A stretch of 64,000 nucleotides of DNA, from assembly GCA_964551035.1 (NCBI GenBank), contig CAZKBK010000017.1:34052-98051 (forward strand), read 5' to 3'. Positions within the stretch are counted from its first letter, which is position 1, and every line of letters begins with the position of its first letter. The notes under the pieces are model-generated. The model was not told where the DNA came from, made no database searches, and was given only the letters and a program-made list of their open reading frames with translations. The stretch comes from Chryseosolibacter sp964551035 (lineage in GTDB: Bacteria > Bacteroidota > Bacteroidia > Cytophagales > Cyclobacteriaceae). Positions 17,755 through 25,345 of this stretch are shown here, piece after piece. A program made the translations under genes and the position numbers.

Positions 17755-19383
17755 ATGCCAAAAGGATTTTATAACGTACCCACGCCCAGGAATGAACCAG
17801 TGCTGACCTATGGACCGGGCACCAACGAACGCAAAATGCTTCAGCAGGCGCTGGCGGCGGCGCATAGTGTCGAGGCCGATGTGCCGATGTACATCGGGGG
17901 TCAGGAAGTACGCTCGGGGAATAAGAAGAAGCTCGCGCCCCCGCACGACCACCAGCATGTGCTGGGATACTACCACCAGGGGGATAAGTCACACGTCGAG
18001 CAGGCCATCCAGGCTGCGCTGAACGCGCGCGAACCCTGGGCTGCCATGCGTTGGGAACACCGTGCAAGTATTTTTCTCAAAGCCGCCGAATTGATGGCGG
18101 GACCATGGCGCTACAGGATCAACGCCGCCACGATGTTGGGCCAATCGAAGAATGCGTTCCAGGCGGAGATCGATTCCGCGTGCGAACTGATCGACTTTCT
18201 CCGGTTCAACGTGCATTACATGTCTCAGATCTATCACGACCAGCCCGAGTCGTCACCCGGCGTCTGGAACCGGATTGAATACCGGCCGCTGGAGGGATTC
18301 ACCTTCGCGCTGACGCCTTTCAATTTTACGGCGATCGCCGGAAACCTGCCTACGAGTATGGCGATGATGGGCAACACCGTAGTTTGGAAACCGGCGAACA
18401 GCCAGATCTATGCGGCGAACGTGATCATGGAGATCTTGCGCGAGGCCGGCCTTCCGGATGGTGTGATCAACCTGATCTACGTAAGCGGACCCGACGCCGG
18501 CGACGTGATCTTCAACCACCGCGATTTTGCAGGGATTCACTTCACGGGAAGCACGGGCGTGTTCCAGAGCATGTGGAAGACGATCGGCGCAAACATCCAC
18601 AAGTATAAGTCGTATCCGCGCATTGTCGGCGAAACCGGAGGAAAGGACTTCGTGGTGGCGCACAAGAGCGCTCATCCGAAAGTGGTGGCCACCGCGCTGT
18701 CCAGGGGCGCCTTTGAGTACCAGGGTCAAAAATGTTCGGCGGCATCGCGGGCATACATACCGTCAAACATCTGGGACGAGGTGAAAAAGTATCTCCTCGA
18801 AGACCTGTCGACTTTCAAAATGGGAGGCACCGAAGATTTTGGAAACTTCATCAACGCGGTCATTGATGAGAAGGCCTTCAACTCCATCTCGAAATACCTT
18901 GACGACGCGCGCACCAACCCGATGAATGAGATCATCGCGGGAGGTAAGTACGACAAATCCAAGGGTTACTTTATCGAGCCTACCGTCATCGTGACGAAGG
19001 ACCCGTCATCGGTGACGATGTGCGAGGAGATCTTCGGGCCTGTTTTGACGATCTATGTATATCACGCGGAAAATTTTGAACAGACACTTGAACTGGTAGA
19101 CAGCACGTCGCCGTATGCGCTGACGGGGTCGATCCTCGCACAGGACAGGTTTGCCATCGAACTGGCCACAAAGAAGCTTGCCAACGCCGCCGGCAATTTC
19201 TATATCAACGACAAGCCTACGGGCGCGGTAGTGGGCCAGCAGCCTTTTGGCGGCGCCAGAGGTTCAGGTACCAACGACAAAGCGGGTGCGAAAGTGAACC
19301 TCCTCCGCTGGGTATCGATGCGTACGATCAAGGAAACGTTTGTTCCGCCGACGGACTACCGGTATCCGTTTCTCGAATCATAA
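17755..19383 (+). CDS. pruA: L-glutamate gamma-semialdehyde (1-pyrroline-5-carboxylate) dehydrogenase
   Basis: This 542-residue aldehyde dehydrogenase oxidises glutamate semialdehyde to glutamate with NAD+, the second step of proline catabolism. It is the stand-alone form, without a proline dehydrogenase domain. It shows the N-terminal NEPVLTYGPGTNERKML typical of this group, the cofactor/active-site Glu in IVGETGGKDFVVAH, the catalytic Cys (about residue 327) in YQGQKCSAASRAY, and the C-terminal QQPFGGARGSGTNDKAGA that fits the proline pathway enzyme rather than other aldehyde dehydrogenases. No putA/prodh gene is in the window. Confidence 0.96.
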   Translation: MPKGFYNVPTPRNEPVLTYGPGTNERKMLQQALAAAHSVEADVPMYIGGQEVRSGNKKKLAPPHDHQHVLGYYHQGDKSHVEQAIQAALNAREPWAAMRWEHRASIFLKAAELMAGPWRYRINAATMLGQSKNAFQAEIDSACELIDFLRFNVHYMSQIYHDQPESSPGVWNRIEYRPLEGFTFALTPFNFTAIAGNLPTSMAMMGNTVVWKPANSQIYAANVIMEILREAGLPDGVINLIYVSGPDAGDVIFNHRDFAGIHFTGSTGVFQSMWKTIGANIHKYKSYPRIVGETGGKDFVVAHKSAHPKVVATALSRGAFEYQGQKCSAASRAYIPSNIWDEVKKYLLEDLSTFKMGGTEDFGNFINAVIDEKAFNSISKYLDDARTNPMNEIIAGGKYDKSKGYFIEPTVIVTKDPSSVTMCEEIFGPVLTIYVYHAENFEQTLELVDSTSPYALTGSILAQDRFAIELATKKLANAAGNFYINDKPTGAVVGQQPFGGARGSGTNDKAGAKVNLLRWVSMRTIKETFVPPTDYRYPFLES

Positions 19384-19413
19384 GGTTGGCTCGATCCGGT
19401 TTCAGGTCTTTGG

Positions 19414-19446
19414 AAAAGGTGCTACGAATTTCGCAGCACCTTTTTT
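19414..19446. terminator. Shared terminator between pruA and the MSEP-CTERM gene
   Basis: AAAAGGTGCTaCGAA pairs with TTCGcAGCACCTTTT and ends in TTTTTT on the plus strand, with A-rich sequence on the other side that would serve the minus strand. The minus-strand gene's stop codon (19422-19424) and last seven codons lie inside the stem, so part of this terminator is also coding sequence. Confidence 0.85.
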
Positions 19447-22202
19447 CTATGCATCATTCCCAGGGCGATCACCGCCAGGATCGCAACGAGATAAAATCCC
19501 GGTTCGCTCATCCGGGTCTCTTCGCCCGCGTCAAGGAATTTCTCACCATTGAGTACACTTTCCTGTTTCCTTAGAAGCATTTTTTTCTGAGCGTCATTTT
19601 CGAGCGCCAGGAAGGATGTCGTTGGGGTGAGGATGTGGTCCCGGAAGCTGTCACGGACCAACGCGCGCCAATGGTCATGGGTGTATTGCGGGTGAAAGAC
19701 GTGCACCAGCCAGCGACCTTCCAGGGCAAGGCCACGTAGCCATTCATCTGACGGGCGTTGACCACCGTCCGGCGTCCATGCCCTGAACCTCACGGAGGGG
19801 GTACCGTCATCGCGGAACAGAAGTTCCGGATTCCTTGCGTTTGGCCATGCGACAATATCAAAGGCATCGTCCGGATGTTCCTGTACGCCAAACGGCGCTT
19901 CGACGAACGGGTGAGGGGTGAGGCGGCCATCATGGTCAAGGACATAAAAGTGATCGGTCTCCGGAAGGGCAATAGCCATGTCATCGAACGACGATGGAAG
20001 GATGGCGTGTTCGAGATGGTCCGTAACTACGACGATGATGGGACGCTCGTCTTTGTCAAAGTACGCCGCATACAGGATTTCTTGTATGGCCCGTTCAAGG
20101 AAGAAACCACCCTCTGGACGCATGGAATGCAGGATCTCCTGAGGGTCTTTGATGCCTGTGTAAGTCGATGTATATGTACTTACCAGGGTGTACCTGGCTT
20201 CGCCGGGAACGCTTTGCCTGCGTTGAAAGGAACGGATGCGGTCCGCGAGTTCCCTACCGGGTGCCGTCATTTCGCCGGAACAGTCCACGACGAAATGATA
20301 GTACGGCTTCCGATGATAGGGCTCCATCCTGGATTTTGATGCTGCAGGAAAGAAGATGGTGTTCCCGTCGCTTGTCGTGATGGGTGTCGTTAGCATCTCA
20401 TCTGATTCTTTTCCGAGGTATAACGTGCGTCCGTCAATCTGGATTTTGACGGGCTCCTTATGGAGGATCCGGAACCCGGTGGTTCGCGCTTCCCGTGGCG
20501 CGAAAGGGAATACGCGCAGCATCACACGGTTTCCGTCAAGATAGGTCATCAGTCCAGGGTCTTGCCGCGTCTCGGTAATTTGCCTGTAAATCCATGTCGC
20601 GGCTTTCCGCTCGGCAAGAATTCCCTTTTCTTTTCGGTCTCCGATCATCAGGTAATAATCATTGATCCAACACCCTTCAGGGAGCTCGAAGGTGCTTACA
20701 TACTCCTGATTCGCCCATTCGGAATTCTGTAAGGTGAGTTCGACGTCGCTGGTCCACACCTCGTTTTCGTCGTCATAAGCGGAGTGCGTCACGAAATCTT
20801 TCAGAAACGGGGACGGCGCTGTGGCTGCCACCGGCGTAACCGGCAATGGCCGCTGTTCACCCTGTTCCATGCCGAATATTTTTTCAATTCGCGCGATTTT
20901 CTCATCCGATAGCGTCAGGTTCTCAAGGACAATCGCATTGTAAATCGACGAAAGGAACGGCGTGTTATTGCGCACTCCCCGTTCTTTGGTTGCCTTGATG
21001 GTTGCGAGCACGCGTCCGAGCGCTTGTTCATCATGAGGCTCGTCGATGGACCTGGAGAGGTCAGGTTCGTATACGTAGGCAAGGACCTCATGGAGCGTTT
21101 GCTTATCGAAGTAAAAGCCCGTCGTAATGACCGAGGGAATGACGGCCACGCTTGCGGCCATCATAGCGGTGAGGGCGAGGGGACTGAGACGTTCTTTCAG
21201 AAAGAGGAAGTCGTCCCGAAGGATGCCCGTATGCAGGACCATTAGAGCGAGGGGCGTGAGCATGAGAATTCCGGCGCCCAGGGCCACCACAGCCACAACG
21301 GCAAGCGGAAGCCATGGCAAAAAAACCATAAAGAAATAGAACGTAAATGAAAAGGTCACGCACCGCGCAAGAAACACGACAAGTCGGGTGGAGACCTTGT
21401 TAGATTCAGGAAGAATGACAACAATTCCGTTGACGACAGCGAGGATGAAAAACGATGGCGACGAAAAATCGCCAAAGAGGTCTATGCTCTGGGACGCACT
21501 CACCTGCAACCCGATCAACGGCAGGACTAGTGCAACCAGCAGACGAATACCCAACCTCACCTCGATCCGCCCGCGAAGGCGACCGCCATAACGCGTGGCG
21601 ATGATGTACATCAGCCGTGTGACGAAGAACAGGAAGGCGACGCTGAAGCTGATAAGGATGACAGCAATCACGTGCTCTTCGTATCGGTGCGACACAGGCT
21701 GCCACAAGGGCAGAATAGTCTCGAAGAAAACATAGAGTGAAACGGGGATCATTACGGCGCCGACGGCGTTCACCCAGGCCCGCGTCCGCGCGGTGGTCAC
21801 GTGCACAACGACGACGGCGAGGGCATGGCCCATGGCGGGCATGAGAAATGTGCCCGCGAAAACGGTGAGGTTCTCGGCCAACATCCATCGGGGAATATCC
21901 CATGGAACCATTTGATCATAGTCGAGATAATAATTGTATAACAACGGAATGTATACCAGGAGGGTCACGACCCCGTAGACCCATGAAATTGCCTTTCGTC
22001 GTACGACCAGGATAGTGGCGTGCACCAGTTGGAGGACGAGTATAATGGTGATGGCGGAAATATACAGGCGCCATACCGCCAGGCTATCCGCAGAGAGTTG
22101 TGAGCGAAGGAGATCACATGTTTCGTACAGTATACCTAACAGTACGATGCCGGGTATGACCGCGACAAGGAATAACCAAAGAGGATTGAGAAGACTTTTC
22201 AT
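19422..22202 (-). CDS. MSEP-CTERM sorting-domain protein with VIT-like domain (exosortase K substrate)
   Basis: This 926-residue protein starts at 22202, its ATG overlapping the exosortase TGA as ATGA. The N-terminal half has about ten membrane spans. Residues near 500-640 look like a VIT domain (QEYVSTFELPEGCWINDYYL and AERKAATWIYRQI), followed by a von Willebrand A-like region with FVVDCSGEM. The C-terminus is a sorting signal: MSEP, a hydrophobic span (GFYLVAILAVIALGMM), then HRKKVLR. Known MSEP-CTERM proteins are about this long and are always paired with exosortase K. The function of the mature protein is unknown. Confidence 0.9.
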   Translation of the reverse strand: MKSLLNPLWLFLVAVIPGIVLLGILYETCDLLRSQLSADSLAVWRLYISAITIILVLQLVHATILVVRRKAISWVYGVVTLLVYIPLLYNYYLDYDQMVPWDIPRWMLAENLTVFAGTFLMPAMGHALAVVVVHVTTARTRAWVNAVGAVMIPVSLYVFFETILPLWQPVSHRYEEHVIAVILISFSVAFLFFVTRLMYIIATRYGGRLRGRIEVRLGIRLLVALVLPLIGLQVSASQSIDLFGDFSSPSFFILAVVNGIVVILPESNKVSTRLVVFLARCVTFSFTFYFFMVFLPWLPLAVVAVVALGAGILMLTPLALMVLHTGILRDDFLFLKERLSPLALTAMMAASVAVIPSVITTGFYFDKQTLHEVLAYVYEPDLSRSIDEPHDEQALGRVLATIKATKERGVRNNTPFLSSIYNAIVLENLTLSDEKIARIEKIFGMEQGEQRPLPVTPVAATAPSPFLKDFVTHSAYDDENEVWTSDVELTLQNSEWANQEYVSTFELPEGCWINDYYLMIGDRKEKGILAERKAATWIYRQITETRQDPGLMTYLDGNRVMLRVFPFAPREARTTGFRILHKEPVKIQIDGRTLYLGKESDEMLTTPITTSDGNTIFFPAASKSRMEPYHRKPYYHFVVDCSGEMTAPGRELADRIRSFQRRQSVPGEARYTLVSTYTSTYTGIKDPQEILHSMRPEGGFFLERAIQEILYAAYFDKDERPIIVVVTDHLEHAILPSSFDDMAIALPETDHFYVLDHDGRLTPHPFVEAPFGVQEHPDDAFDIVAWPNARNPELLFRDDGTPSVRFRAWTPDGGQRPSDEWLRGLALEGRWLVHVFHPQYTHDHWRALVRDSFRDHILTPTTSFLALENDAQKKMLLRKQESVLNGEKFLDAGEETRMSEPGFYLVAILAVIALGMMHRKKVLRNS

Positions 22203-22750
22203 GGGGTATGCTTTAATTTTCTGATGGCATATCGGGTAAGGATGAAAATGAGGACAAGCATCGTGAGATAAACGAACGCGCCCTGAAGTTCGTGGAAGGC
22301 GTCTGAAACAACCCACGGATGTACGTCACCGAATGCCCGCGTCATGAGGATCACGTTGATTCTGGACACGTTGGCAACGATGGCAATCAGCCAGGAGGAA
22401 ATAAGCAGGACAGGCAGGAGATACAAGCTTAGTTTGGGGGGAGTCAACTCATTCCAGCAGACATACCCGAGAACGGCAAAAGACAGGATCATGAAGTTTC
22501 CACCCGCGCAGGACGCGTCTACGATGATATTCAACGTGGGAAAGATATAGCCTTGATCCGCCTGGAACCATGAAGGCGCGTTTTGCGACAACCCCACCAG
22601 CATGCTCACGGGTGCGAGCAGGAAGGTAAGGTCGTTCAGCGTGGCGATCGCGTACAACAACTTCATGGCGAAGAGGCAGGCGAGACCGAGAAGGAGGAAC
22701 GGCAGCTTTGTCCGTTCCTCTCCGAAGTGACCTACTATCGAGCCGTTCAT
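22199..22750 (-). CDS. xrtK: Exosortase K
   Basis: This 183-residue polytopic membrane enzyme has the exosortase catalytic triad in the right order: Cys in VDASCAGGNF, Arg in NVSRINVIL and His in FHELQGAFVY. Exosortases cleave or transpeptidate C-terminal PEP-type sorting signals at the outer face of the inner membrane. The adjacent substrate carries MSEP rather than PEP, which identifies the K class rather than exosortase N. Start and stop both overlap neighbours as ATGA (with creD upstream and the substrate gene downstream), giving strict co-translation. Confidence 0.9.
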   Translation of the reverse strand: MNGSIVGHFGEERTKLPFLLLGLACLFAMKLLYAIATLNDLTFLLAPVSMLVGLSQNAPSWFQADQGYIFPTLNIIVDASCAGGNFMILSFAVLGYVCWNELTPPKLSLYLLPVLLISSWLIAIVANVSRINVILMTRAFGDVHPWVVSDAFHELQGAFVYLTMLVLIFILTRYAIRKLKHTP

Positions 22751-24156
22751 TGTTGAGGACGCTGGCTATACCATGAAATGTTCCTCGAAAAATACATCAA
22801 TGCCCCGACAATCAGAAAGAGTCCGACGCTGCCGATGAGCAGGGAGAAATCCTGTTCCAGGATGATCAGGTAGATAAATGCATAGAAAACGATGAGGAGT
22901 GCGCAAAAAAGCAGCGACAGGCCCACCGAGGTGAAGAACGTTCTGGAGTATAAGGTGATCAGCACCACGGTGGCGGCCGACGCGATCACATACGCCACGT
23001 TGAAGCCCATGTGTTCGGAAAGGCTCAGGAGCAGCGTGTAGTAGATGGTGAGCGCCGCGCCGATGAGTATGTATTGAAACGGATGGATGCGGATCTTGCG
23101 GGTGATCTCGACCAGGAACAATGCGACGAATGTCAACAGGATGATCAACGCGCCGTACTTCGCGGTGCGCATGCTCTTAAGATACTGATCGACGGGTACG
23201 AGCAACCGTACCCCGAAGTCGGCACCGCTGAGTTCGCGGTCAAAGCCGGCCCATTGTTGGGAGAAGGGGCGGTTGAAATGAAGCACTTTCCAGGTGGCCG
23301 AGAATTGGTCTTCACCGATTTCCCGGCTGATGGGTAAGAATTCGCCGTCGAAACTGGGATCGCGCCAGACGCCGTCGAGATCTACTTTGGTGGATTTCCC
23401 CGTAGGCATGAAATCAAGACGGCGGCTGCCCTTAAGGGAAAGGTCGACCTTTAACTCGGATGAGAAATCGTCGGCGGAGTTCCAGGCGGTACGCGCGATT
23501 ATGCCGGTGGAGAACACGCCGCGTTCGGCGGGGTCTACATTCGCGTCCGAATGCCGGATGGTCTTACGGACGGAGAAGCCGACATTGTTGGAGGGTTCCG
23601 TCGGGAGTGTGGCGACGCCGCTGGTGAACGTCGGGTCGTCGCTGATGCCGCGAAGATCGGTGATGCCGAGGGCGAGGTACGCGTCGCTCCATAACACGTC
23701 GTCTGCCGCGATCGACAGTGAGGCGAAGTCCGGCTTTGGAAACGTCGCGTTGAGGTGTAACGTGGAATTGTAGACCACGACGTCGAAGATGCCGCGGTTC
23801 AGCGGTTCCGGTTGAACGGCACCGGTGACTTCCAGTTGGTCAGGAAGGAAGAAGGCGTATTCCGTGACGGTTCGCGTTTGTCCGTCAGTATTTGCGGGCT
23901 CATATTTTCTGAAAGGAACCACGAGCACCGGCCCGGAGACGGTTTGGGCGCCGGACCATTTATCGGAGACCTCCGTTACCACCGATGCCGCGCGGGATTG
24001 ACGTTCATAAATGAGGTCCTGTATCCAGGCTGCCGGGATCAGCAGGATCAGCAGCAGGAATCCGATCGACAGGAGTTTGATCATGATCGACTCCTGGAGC
24101 CAGCGGTTGAAACGTTCCAGGAGGTTGTTAGCAGTGATGTTGTTCGGTGTTTCCAT
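22747..24156 (-). CDS. creD: CreD-family cell-envelope integrity inner-membrane protein
   Basis: This 469-residue protein has one N-terminal span (IKLLSIGFLLLILLIPAAWI), the CreD hallmark QDLIYERQSRAASVVTEVS, a large periplasmic part including GPVLVVPFRKYEP, and six C-terminal spans starting near YGALIILLTFVALFLVEI. CreD contributes to envelope stress and colicin tolerance in enterobacteria under CreBC, but no CreBC pair is seen here. Instead it follows a winged-helix regulator and is coupled (ATGA) to exosortase K, so here it probably serves the same envelope process. Confidence 0.92.
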   Translation of the reverse strand: METPNNITANNLLERFNRWLQESIMIKLLSIGFLLLILLIPAAWIQDLIYERQSRAASVVTEVSDKWSGAQTVSGPVLVVPFRKYEPANTDGQTRTVTEYAFFLPDQLEVTGAVQPEPLNRGIFDVVVYNSTLHLNATFPKPDFASLSIAADDVLWSDAYLALGITDLRGISDDPTFTSGVATLPTEPSNNVGFSVRKTIRHSDANVDPAERGVFSTGIIARTAWNSADDFSSELKVDLSLKGSRRLDFMPTGKSTKVDLDGVWRDPSFDGEFLPISREIGEDQFSATWKVLHFNRPFSQQWAGFDRELSGADFGVRLLVPVDQYLKSMRTAKYGALIILLTFVALFLVEITRKIRIHPFQYILIGAALTIYYTLLLSLSEHMGFNVAYVIASAATVVLITLYSRTFFTSVGLSLLFCALLIVFYAFIYLIILEQDFSLLIGSVGLFLIVGALMYFSRNISWYSQRPQQ

Positions 24157-24206
24157 ATATATGTTAAAGTTTATTCGATTTAAGTAAGGCGTCGATTCCT
24201 TTTCAG

Positions 24207-24219
24207 CAAAAGTACTTTT
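24207..24219 (-). promoter_or_regulatory. creD operon promoter box overlapped by a GTAC palindrome
   Basis: On the minus strand TACTTTTG (24214-24207) matches the -7 consensus exactly, with a TTGAC-like box 16 bases upstream. The plus-strand reading of 24208-24219 is the perfect palindrome AAAAGTACTTTT. The leader to the creD ATG would be about 45 bases. Confidence 0.55.
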
Positions 24220-24251
24220 AAATTCAAAGTCAATACATAAAAAAAAGACCG

Positions 24252-24551
24252 CTACTTCTGCATTTTGACGACCGTTTCCAATGCATCGAGGTGTTTGCGG
24301 AAAGCGTTCCGCCCTTTTTCCGTGATCTTGTACCGGGTATGCGGCTTTCGGTCCACAAACGTTTTGGTGACGGACACGTACTTCTCCTTTTCCAGCGCCT
24401 TGATGTGGGAAGCGAGGTTGCCGTCCGTTACGGCGAGCATTTCCTTGAGGGTATTAAAATCGGTGGTCGCGTTCGCGATCAGGACCGACATGATCTGTAG
24501 CCTGGTGCGATGTTCCAAAATTCTATCGAGTTGTTCGAATGGGTTCTTCAC
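24252..24551 (-). CDS. Winged-helix DNA-binding regulator
   Basis: This 99-residue protein starts with GTG at 24551, inside a GTGA overlap with the upstream membrane gene. It is a single winged-helix domain: HRTRLQIMSVLIAN, the helix-turn-helix TTDFNTLKEMLAVTDGNLAS, and a wing with KPHTRYKITEKGR. This type (HTH_34/MarR-like) is common beside CreD in Bacteroidota. The nearby palindromes on both operon promoters are the natural candidates for its binding sites. Confidence 0.87.
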   Translation of the reverse strand: MKNPFEQLDRILEHRTRLQIMSVLIANATTDFNTLKEMLAVTDGNLASHIKALEKEKYVSVTKTFVDRKPHTRYKITEKGRNAFRKHLDALETVVKMQK

Positions 24552-25171
24552 TTGTCGTATTTTTTGTACATGATGACTCCATAGATAATATGGAGCACAC
24601 CGAAGCCCAGTGCCCAGAAGGCGAGGCCATAGCCCGGCATCGCTGCTGACAGGAGGCCGAGGCCGATTTCACAAAAGCCGAGATAGCGGATCTCATCGAA
24701 GGTGTTCGGGCTGGCGTTGATGAGGGCGATGCCGTAAAAGATGAGGCACGAAGGCGCCGCCAGGCCGAAGTGGCCCGTGTACAGCATGACCAGGATAAAG
24801 ATCCCGCCGGTAACCAGGGGAATCATCATGTTGATGACCAGGGCGCGGCTTGCGGCATTCCAAACTTTTACGCCATGTTTGGACGCCTTCCGATGGGAGA
24901 GCCACATGCCCGTGCCGATGGAGGCAACGAGTACGACCACGGCGATGCCCAGCAGTTTGATGAGCACGTCGTAGTCAGCCAGCGACTGAACCCGGTACTG
25001 GAAAGGTGAGCGCGGGTACTGAATCAGCGCGTAGGCTGCCGCCGCGCCTGCCAGCGCGTAGATCCCCGCCAGGACGCCCGACATCCCGCTCAGGGAAATG
25101 AACTTCGCCGACCGCTCCATCATGGTGCGGATGGAGGCGATGTCTTTTTCGTATTCGTGCAATGCTTTCAT
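24548..25171 (-). CDS. Six-span hypothetical membrane protein, first gene of the exosortase K operon
   Basis: This 207-residue protein begins with a charged cytoplasmic head (MKALHEYEKDIASIRTMMER) followed by about six hydrophobic segments, including GVLAGIYALAGAAAAYALI and IAVVVLVASIGTGMWL. The start at 25171 is preferred to the open frame from 25267 because the promoter lies between them. No catalytic motif is seen and no function can be named. It is coupled by GTGA to the regulator, so a role as membrane sensor or partner of that regulator is possible but only inferred. Confidence 0.8.
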   Translation of the reverse strand: MKALHEYEKDIASIRTMMERSAKFISLSGMSGVLAGIYALAGAAAAYALIQYPRSPFQYRVQSLADYDVLIKLLGIAVVVLVASIGTGMWLSHRKASKHGVKVWNAASRALVINMMIPLVTGGIFILVMLYTGHFGLAAPSCLIFYGIALINASPNTFDEIRYLGFCEIGLGLLSAAMPGYGLAFWALGFGVLHIIYGVIMYKKYDK

Positions 25172-25172
25172 G

Positions 25173-25196
25173 AAAGTACTTTGTACTACAAAGTTA
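25173..25196 (-). promoter_or_regulatory. Promoter and palindromic operator of the exosortase K operon
   Basis: On the minus strand TAACTTTG (25196-25189) is an exact -7 box. A 17-bp palindrome centred at 25186 (plus strand ACTTTGTA-C-TACAAAGT, 25178-25194) covers the box and the expected start site, and AAAGTACTTT (25173-25182) abuts the ATG. The mRNA leader would be only about ten bases. Confidence 0.6.
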
Positions 25197-25289
25197 CGGA
25201 ACGGATTGGCATCTGCAAGGGTTTCGGGGAAATATTCGGCCCCCACGCACCGGCCCCTGACCGCCACGACGTGAACCCCCCATCAAGCG

Positions 25290-25337
25290 CTCCAACTCCA
25301 ACTCCAAACTCCAACTCCAAACTCCAAACTCCAAACT
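25290..25337. repeat. AAACTCC/AACTCC tandem tract
   Basis: Seven imperfect tandem units of AACTCC or AAACTCC lie just after the stop of the tricorn-like gene. A related heptamer tract is at 29385. Confidence 0.85.
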
Positions 25338-25345
25338 AAAACCCC

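Noticed and set aside
19422..22750. Exosortase N and its VIT-domain substrate
   Set aside because: The substrate ends in MSEP followed by a span and basic tail, which is the exosortase K signature.
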